Positions 59,401 to 64,000 of a stretch of 64,000 bases of DNA are shown piece after piece (the stretch's first letter is position 1; each line of letters begins with the position of its first letter). The stretch is from assembly GCF_003696215.1 (NCBI RefSeq), contig NZ_RFFG01000002.1, positions 1 through 64,000 on the forward strand. The letters are read 5' to 3'. The DNA is from Actinomadura harenae (GTDB lineage Bacteria > Actinomycetota > Actinomycetes > Streptosporangiales > Streptosporangiaceae). A model generated the notes under the pieces. The model searched no databases, was not told the DNA's origin, and worked only from the letters and a program-made list of their open reading frames with translations. Both the position numbers and the translations under genes were made by a program.

Positions 59401-60242
59401 GCTGGCACCTCGGCCGCATGTGCCCGTTCGACCTGGAGACCACCGGCCCCGCCCCCGAGACCGCGCGGATCGCGCAGGTGTACGTGGGCCTGGTCGGCGG
59501 CGGCCAGGACCCGCTCGACCTCTGCGACCTGCTCGTCAACCCCGGCATCCCGATGCCGGACGAGACCGCCAAGATCCACGGGCTGACCACCGAGTACCTG
59601 ACCGAGCACGGCCACCCGGCGGCCGAGGCCATCGGCGCGATCGCCAACGATGTCGCCGAGGCGCTTCTGCGGGGGATCCCGGTCGTGGGGCACAACGTCC
59701 GCTACGACCTGACCGTCCTCGACCGCGAGTGCCGCCGGTACGGCCTGCCGACCGTCGACGATTTGACGGGCGGGGCGCTCGGCCCGGTCATCGACACCCA
59801 GATCCTGTCCAAGCACGTCGACAAGTACAGGCGGCGCGTCTCGAAGGAGCAGGGCGCACAGGTCCTCAAGACGTGCGCCGCCGCGTTCGACATCCCGTGG
59901 GACGACGACGCCGCGCACGGCGCGCGCGCCGACGCCCTCATCGCCGCCCGCGTCGCCTGGCGCATCGGCCAGTACGCCGCGATGCCGCGCGCCGACCGGC
60001 CAGCTGCGAAGGGCCGCCGCCTCGAGGCGTTCGACGTCCTCCAGGTCGACCTGCCCACGCTGCACGCGACTCAGAAGCGGCTGGCCGTCGAGCAGGACCG
60101 GGACCTCGCCGCCTACTTCCGTGGCGAGGCCGAGCGGTCGCGTGACGCGGACGAGCAGATCGAGTTCCACACCAAGGCCGCGTCGTGCACCGGCCACTGG
60201 CCCCTCATCCCCCACACCGACACGCCCACCCCCCTCCTGTGA
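59397..60242 (+). CDS. DnaQ-type DEDD exonuclease
   Basis: A 281-residue 3'-5' exonuclease. DEDD residues are visible in FDLETTGPAPETARIAQ, in IHGLTTEYL, in GHNVRYDLTVLDREC and in AHGARADALIAARVAWR. The domain covers residues 10-190; a basic helical tail follows. GTG start overlaps the previous stop by four bases. Likely proofreads or processes phage DNA. Confidence 0.88.
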   Translation: MSWHLGRMCPFDLETTGPAPETARIAQVYVGLVGGGQDPLDLCDLLVNPGIPMPDETAKIHGLTTEYLTEHGHPAAEAIGAIANDVAEALLRGIPVVGHNVRYDLTVLDRECRRYGLPTVDDLTGGALGPVIDTQILSKHVDKYRRRVSKEQGAQVLKTCAAAFDIPWDDDAAHGARADALIAARVAWRIGQYAAMPRADRPAAKGRRLEAFDVLQVDLPTLHATQKRLAVEQDRDLAAYFRGEAERSRDADEQIEFHTKAASCTGHWPLIPHTDTPTPLL

Positions 60243-60253
60243 AGGACAACCCC

Positions 60254-60502
60254 ATGCCGAAGAAGACCAAGCTGCCCGCCCGCGCCGTCGCGGCGGCTGC
60301 CCGGCCGACCATCGAGGTCGAGCCGCTCATGACCCCCGCCGAGGTCGCCGCCGCGTTCCGCGTCGACCCCAAGACCGTCACCCGGTGGGCGACGGCCGGG
60401 AAGCTCAGCTCGGTCCGCACGGTCGGCGGGCACCGCCGCTACCGCGAGTCCGAGGTCCGCGCCCTGCTCAACGGCACGACGCAGGCGGAGGACGACGCCT
60501 GA
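60254..60502 (+). CDS. BldC-like helix-turn-helix protein
   Basis: An 82-residue protein with a MerR-like/excisionase fold DNA-binding domain: MTPAEVAAAFRVDPKTVTRW then AGKLSSVRTVGGHRRYRESE. It resembles BldC and phage recombination directionality factors. ATG 60254 with GAAGGA upstream. It could be the excision factor for the serine integrase or a regulator of late genes; both are inference. Confidence 0.83.
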   Translation: MPKKTKLPARAVAAAARPTIEVEPLMTPAEVAAAFRVDPKTVTRWATAGKLSSVRTVGGHRRYRESEVRALLNGTTQAEDDA

Positions 60503-60613
60503 TGACCCGCCGGCAGGACGTCGTCCGCGCCGCGCTCGCCGCGTACGCGGTGCGGGTGCAGCCGCGGGCCGCGCTCTCCCTGATCCGCACCCGGATCACC
60601 ACCAAGAACACGA

Positions 60614-60644
60614 CCGCCGCCCCGGATTGGGACCGGGGCGGCGG
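60614..60644 (+). terminator. Strong hairpin between BldC-like gene and next gene
   Basis: Twelve perfect pairs CCGCCGCCCCGG / CCGGGGCGGCGG with a seven-base loop and no U-tract. It lies 32 bases before the start codon of the 60676 gene and 17 bases before its AAGGAG. The frame from 60502 reads through it without a stop, so it could instead lie in coding sequence if the gene starts earlier. Confidence 0.6.
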
Positions 60645-60675
60645 AACGGCCACCGACTGTAAGGAGTCGCCAGCC

Positions 60676-61218
60676 ATGACCAGTATCCCGGTTCACGCCC
60701 GGCATCTGCTCACCGGGCAGCACATCGTCCAGCACCCCGACCACCCCGACCGGGCCGTCAACTACACCGTCGTCGGGCTCCCGCGCCTCCAGACGACCGC
60801 GCTGATGGAGGTCGACTACTGCACCGCGGACGGAAGCGAGGGGCGGCTCGTCCTCGACCCGATCGCGCCCGTGCAGGTCGAGGAGGACGCCCGCGACGCG
60901 CAGCGGCTCGCGGCGCGCGCCGTCCTGGAGCTGACCAGTGGCATCTACCGGCACCTGCCCACCATCTGGGCCTGGAAGATCCGCGAGGGCGGCCTGAAGG
61001 CCCAGCTCGACAGCAACGACGCGACCACGATCCCGGACCTGCGGCAGTGGGCGAACGCCCTCGGCGCGCCGATCACCTGGAGCGCCTACGACCACCTGCC
61101 CAGCAGCGCCCACGTCGAGGCCACTGGCACCGTGCTCGGCGTCACCGTCGAGATCTGGGGCGCCGTCGCGACCGCTCTGGCCGAGAGTGAGCTGGCGGAG
61201 AGCGAGACCACGCGATGA
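60676..61218 (+). CDS. Hypothetical phage protein
   Basis: A 180-residue protein. I chose ATG 60676 because AAGGAG precedes it by ten bases; an in-frame ATG at 60502 overlapping the previous stop would give 238 residues across a strong hairpin. The N-terminal part (HARHLLTGQHIVQHPDHPDR ... VDYCTADGSEGRLVLDP) looks like a small beta domain. No family recognised. Confidence 0.7.
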   Translation: MTSIPVHARHLLTGQHIVQHPDHPDRAVNYTVVGLPRLQTTALMEVDYCTADGSEGRLVLDPIAPVQVEEDARDAQRLAARAVLELTSGIYRHLPTIWAWKIREGGLKAQLDSNDATTIPDLRQWANALGAPITWSAYDHLPSSAHVEATGTVLGVTVEIWGAVATALAESELAESETTR

Positions 61219-62279
61219 GCAGCCTGATTCGAGAGCTGACCGACCGTGCCGCCGAACTCGACGGTACGGCCATCAACGCCCGTGACGTCGCCGCGTCCTT
61301 CAAGGCCAACGCCGCCGCGAAGGACCGTCAGGCCGATACCGCCGAGGCTGAGGCCCGGCAGCTCCGCAACGTGATCGCGTTGCTCACCGGGGAGTTCGCG
61401 CCGCTCGCGCCCGGCGACATCACCAGCGGCGATGACCTCGGCCTCGCGATCGGGCTCCTCCGGATCGCGCCGCCGGACGACGCCAGCACGGCCGACCTGC
61501 GCCTGTACCTCGGGACCGTCCGCCGCGTGTACGAGCTGGCGATGCACCAGTCCCGCGTCACCGCGGACGAGATCCACCGGCGTGAGGGCCACGCGACGCT
61601 CGTCACGGGTGAGCTGCCGCCGCTGGAGATCGCGGCGAACCTCGCCACGCCGCCCGCCGAGGCCGTCCCGCTCTGCGCGCACTGCGACCGGGCGGTCGAG
61701 GAGGCCCCGTTCGGCGGCTGGGTCCACAGCGGTACCGAACTCGCGCGCTGCTACCCGACCGCGTCGGCCAGCGCGCTCGCCGAGCCGCCCGGCTCGGAAC
61801 TGCCCGGGTCTGACCCGCTGGAGCCGCTCCCGCCGAACGCCGTCGACGTCCGTGCCGACACCGCGCAGGTCGTCGCCGCGCAGTACGTCGGGCAGTCGGT
61901 CGCGGTGAACTGGGGCCAGCACCGCACAATCGGCGTCCTGCGGCACTACACCACCGGCAGCACGTTCGAGGTGTGGGTCGAGGCCAGCAGCGAACTGGTC
62001 AGGATCCCGATGGCCCAGGTGGACACGATCGTGCCCGTCGCGCCGCTCCCCCGCCCCGACGACGCCGCAGCGCCCGAGGCGCCGCCCGCCGAGGACGAGC
62101 AGCCGAATACGCCGGAGCCCGAGCCGTTGCCGCGCCGTCACGCCGTCGCCGACGCGCCGCCGGTCGCGATCGACCCGCGCGCCGTCCAGCTCGCGCCGCG
62201 CGCCCTCGACGGCCTCAACGCCCTCACCACCCAGACGGACGGCCACAACTTCCCGGAGCCGAAGGAGCGGCAGGCATGA
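61215..62279 (+). CDS. Hypothetical phage protein with possible zinc site
   Basis: A 354-residue protein: helical N-terminus (about 1-60), middle domain containing Cys154, Cys157, His171 and Cys179 in PLCAHC ... GGWVHSGTELARC, which could bind one zinc ion, a small beta domain (QYVGQSVAVNWGQHRTIGVL) and an acidic Pro-rich tail. ATG overlaps the previous stop by four bases. Function unknown. Confidence 0.75.
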   Translation: MSSLIRELTDRAAELDGTAINARDVAASFKANAAAKDRQADTAEAEARQLRNVIALLTGEFAPLAPGDITSGDDLGLAIGLLRIAPPDDASTADLRLYLGTVRRVYELAMHQSRVTADEIHRREGHATLVTGELPPLEIAANLATPPAEAVPLCAHCDRAVEEAPFGGWVHSGTELARCYPTASASALAEPPGSELPGSDPLEPLPPNAVDVRADTAQVVAAQYVGQSVAVNWGQHRTIGVLRHYTTGSTFEVWVEASSELVRIPMAQVDTIVPVAPLPRPDDAAAPEAPPAEDEQPNTPEPEPLPRRHAVADAPPVAIDPRAVQLAPRALDGLNALTTQTDGHNFPEPKERQA

Positions 62280-62626
62280 CCGACTTCCAGGACGGCGAGA
62301 TCGTCGACGTCACTCTCAAGGGCGTCCGGATCGCAAGGCCGACGCAGATCGACGCGATCGTGATCCGCGACGAGCACGGCGACAAGTACGCGTTGCCGCC
62401 GCAGGCCGCGATCACGCGTGTTGCCCCGGCCGGATGGCCGCCGCTCCGCGGGGACCTGTGGCGCGACCGGGACGGCGCGCTGTGGCTCGCCGACGAGGAG
62501 GAGGGCGACGCCTTCCCGCGCCTCTACAGCGCGATCGGGGTGTACGCCCCCGGTGAGGCGCTCCGCCAGTTCAGCCCGTGGACGCTCGTCCGGAGCGAGC
62601 AGGCCACCGAGGGGCCGCAGTCGTGA
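62276..62626 (+). CDS. Hypothetical phage protein
   Basis: A 116-residue, mainly beta protein (DGEIVDVTLKGVRIARPTQI, GDLWRDRDGALWLADEEEGD). ATG 62276 overlaps the preceding stop by four bases; longer in-frame starts lie within the preceding gene. No family recognised. Confidence 0.7.
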   Translation: MTDFQDGEIVDVTLKGVRIARPTQIDAIVIRDEHGDKYALPPQAAITRVAPAGWPPLRGDLWRDRDGALWLADEEEGDAFPRLYSAIGVYAPGEALRQFSPWTLVRSEQATEGPQS

Positions 62627-62715
62627 CCGACGAGCCCACCCCGGACACCGCCCCCGCCACCACGGCGGGGCGCGGCGCCTCCGCCCGCCACGCCCTGGAC
62701 GGCGGCGCCAAGTGA
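62623..62715 (+). CDS. Very small coupled peptide
   Basis: A 30-residue product (VTDEPTPDTAPATTAGRGAS ...) that starts with GTG over the previous stop (GTGA) and ends with TGA sharing its A with the next ATG (TGATG). The double coupling suggests it is translated, or that it merely carries ribosomes to the next start codon. Confidence 0.5.
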   Translation: MTDEPTPDTAPATTAGRGASARHALDGGAK

Positions 62716-62948
62716 TGGCCCGCAGGAAGACGCCCACCCCGTGGGGCCTGCCCCACAAGGACGAAGAACGCGAGCGCTCCATCACCGCCCCGCTCCCCGA
62801 CAGCGCAGACGAACGCTGGCACGCCGCCCACCTGATCCGCCGCCGCTACCGCCGCCCGGAGTCCTGGCTTGAGTGCCTCGACCTGGGCGACGTCCCCGCC
62901 AAGCCGGACGGCTGGTGCAACTGCCCGGAGGTGCTCGGTGCTCGCTGA
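62715..62948 (+). CDS. Hypothetical phage protein
   Basis: A 77-residue basic protein (MARRKTPTPWGLPHKDEERE ... RRRYRRPESWLECLDLGDVP) with three cysteines, two in CNC near the C-terminus. ATG overlaps the previous stop by one base. No family recognised. Confidence 0.65.
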   Translation: MARRKTPTPWGLPHKDEERERSITAPLPDSADERWHAAHLIRRRYRRPESWLECLDLGDVPAKPDGWCNCPEVLGAR

Positions 62949-63111
62949 CCTGATCGCCGCCGTCCCCTGGGGGATCTGGGCTGTCCTCCTCATGGCCTGC
63001 CCCATCAGCCTCACGCTCGCCCTCGCCCGCGCCGCCGGACGGCCCCGGCCCCGCGCTGGCGCGGCGCCTGTCGTCAGCCTCGACGACGCCCGGCGCAGGA
63101 GGCGGCCGTGA
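62938..63111 (+). CDS. Small membrane protein
   Basis: A 57-residue protein with one transmembrane helix (PWGIWAVLLMACPISLTLAL) and a basic tail. GTG 62938 has GGAGG six bases upstream and lies inside the end of the previous gene (11-base overlap). Function unknown; small membrane proteins are common in phage early regions. Confidence 0.65.
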   Translation: MLADLIAAVPWGIWAVLLMACPISLTLALARAAGRPRPRAGAAPVVSLDDARRRRRP

Positions 63112-63539
63112 CCTCCATCGACATCATCGTGTTCGGCCGCCCCGCCCCGAAGGGCTCCAAACGGCACGTCGGCCGCGGCGTCATGGTCGAGTCGTCCAAG
63201 AAGGTCCAGCCGTGGCGCGAGGCCGTGAAGTTCTCCGCCCGCGACGTCATCGACATCACGGGCTGGGAACGCCTCGACGGGCCCGTCACGATCCACGTCG
63301 ACTTCTACTTCGACCCGCCCAAGTCCGCCCCGAAGCGCCGCCGGACCTGGCCCATCACCCGCAGCAGCGGCGACCTCGACAAGCTCCTCCGCTCCACCCT
63401 CGACGCCCTCACCGACGCCGGAGTGATGCGCGACGACTCCCAGGTCGTCCACATCGACGCCCGCAAGGTCCACACCTCCCCCGACACGCTCCTGACCGTC
63501 CCCGGCGCCCTCATCACCGTCCAGGCGGTGACCCCGTGA
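63108..63539 (+). CDS. rusA: RusA-family Holliday-junction resolvase
   Basis: A 143-residue endonuclease that resolves four-way junctions. RusA hallmarks: GRPAPKGSKRHVG near the N-terminus, GDLDKLLRSTLDALTDAGVM with catalytic Asp, then RDDSQVVHIDARKV. Length is normal. GTG overlaps the preceding stop by four bases. It completes the recombination set with the RecE- and RecT-like genes. Confidence 0.92.
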   Translation: MTSIDIIVFGRPAPKGSKRHVGRGVMVESSKKVQPWREAVKFSARDVIDITGWERLDGPVTIHVDFYFDPPKSAPKRRRTWPITRSSGDLDKLLRSTLDALTDAGVMRDDSQVVHIDARKVHTSPDTLLTVPGALITVQAVTP

Positions 63540-63724
63540 TCTGGCCCGTCTACCTCGAGCAGGACGGCCTCTGGTGGACCGCCCGCTGCCGCGGAACCAC
63601 CCCCGTCTGCCGCAAGCCCCACACGCTCGCGCGCACCAAGTCCCGGCAGCCCGCCCAGCGGGCCGCCGACGAACACCTCAAGCACCTCAACCAGATCAGC
63701 GCCTTCATGGAAGGAATCGCGTGA
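63536..63724 (+). CDS. Hypothetical phage protein
   Basis: A 62-residue protein (VIWPVYLEQDGLWWTARC ..., then a basic helical half). GTG 63536 overlaps the rusA stop by four bases and its own stop overlaps the next GTG. No family recognised. Confidence 0.65.
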   Translation: MIWPVYLEQDGLWWTARCRGTTPVCRKPHTLARTKSRQPAQRAADEHLKHLNQISAFMEGIA

Positions 63725-64000
63725 CCATCCCCATCGACCCCGAGACCGGCGAGATCCAGGTCCGCCCGTTCGCCGACGTGCTGCGAGACCTCGGCCGCGC
63801 CGTCGTCATCGACGAGGCCGCCGTCCAGCTCCAGCAGCTCGCCACCACCGTCAAGGAGACCGGCAAGAAGGGCCGCATGGTCCTGACCGTCGAGATCCAG
63901 CCCATGAAGGGCAACGAGTCCGCGCTCATGGTCCACGCCAAGACGGACCTGAAGCTGCCCTCGTCCGAGCCGATCGGCGGCGTGTTCTTCCCCGACCAGC
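63721..64000 (+). CDS. Hypothetical phage protein (partial, runs off the right edge)
   Basis: At least 93 residues: VTIPIDPETGEIQVRPFADV ..., then a conserved-looking MVLTVEIQPMKGNESALMV segment. GTG overlaps the previous stop by four bases. I recall similar proteins in actinophage early regions but cannot name one. Confidence 0.65.
   Translation, partial: MTIPIDPETGEIQVRPFADVLRDLGRAVVIDEAAVQLQQLATTVKETGKKGRMVLTVEIQPMKGNESALMVHAKTDLKLPSSEPIGGVFFPDQ

Larger units (their letters stand above)
53127..64000. mobile_element. Left end of an integrated phage-like element
   Basis: From tRNA-Tyr rightwards gene content changes to a large serine integrase, divergent XRE regulators and a compact early operon with RecE, RecT, DnaQ-type and RusA genes and many small unknown genes. 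Early phage replication/recombination genes with no conjugation genes favour a prophage over a conjugative element. The left attachment site is not identified; 53127-53359 holds no gene. The right end is outside the window. Confidence 0.85.

Noticed and set aside
53127..64000. Integrative conjugative element of the pSAM2 type
   Set aside because: No tyrosine integrase, Rep or TraB/FtsK-like gene is seen; RecE/RecT/RusA favour a prophage, although the rest of the element is outside the window.

Overview
The window is high-GC actinobacterial chromosome. Protein sequences and gene order (tRNA-Thr, tRNA-Met, rpmG, hadA, hadB, murB, tRNA-Trp, secE, nusG, rplK, rplA, lipoproteins, rplJ, rplL, rpoB, rpoC, rpsL, rpsG, fusA, tuf, rpsJ-S10 operon) fit a Streptosporangiales-type organism, most likely Actinomadura or a relative (Thermomonosporaceae). 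That genus call is an inference from family resemblance and has not been searched.

Layout. Positions 1-8592 (minus strand) hold the start of the S10 operon (rpsC partial, rplV, rpsS, rplB, rplW, rplD, rplC, rpsJ) and the str operon (tuf, fusA, rpsG, rpsL) with a clear promoter near 8917. Positions 9282-11033 hold a Pro/Gln/Gly-rich, C-terminally anchored membrane protein. Positions 11334-18710 hold rpoC and rpoB. Positions 19247-31323 hold a complete mce lipid-import operon: mkl ATPase, two YrbE permeases, MceA-F and two Mce-associated proteins. It sits between rplL and rpoB. Positions 31957-38820 hold rplL, rplJ (with an L10-type leader and attenuator), two paralogous lipoproteins, rplA, rplK, nusG, secE and tRNA-Trp.

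Positions 39062-53126 are mixed housekeeping and accessory genes: aspartate aminotransferase, adenosine deaminase, a non-coding repeat-rich kilobase, a TetR/MFS efflux pair with shared operators, murB, hadB/hadA, rpmG, tRNA-Met, tRNA-Thr, an acyl-CoA dehydrogenase divergent from an unknown gene, a PP2C-like phosphatase, signal peptidase I, a PPOX-fold oxidoreductase and tRNA-Tyr.

From about 53127 to the right edge lies the left end of an integrated phage-like element. It has a large serine integrase, a Pro/Ser-rich membrane protein, a divergent pair of XRE regulators separated by an operator array, and a tightly overlapping early operon with a RecE-like nuclease, RecT-like annealing protein, DnaQ-type exonuclease, BldC-like DNA-binding protein and RusA resolvase, plus several small proteins. 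Its right end is outside the window.

Most operons are read leftward (minus strand); the aminotransferase, deaminase, the 49368 gene, lepB and the phage early operon are read rightward. Many neighbouring genes are joined by 1-4 base stop/start overlaps, which implies translational coupling, most consistently in the mce operon and the phage early region.
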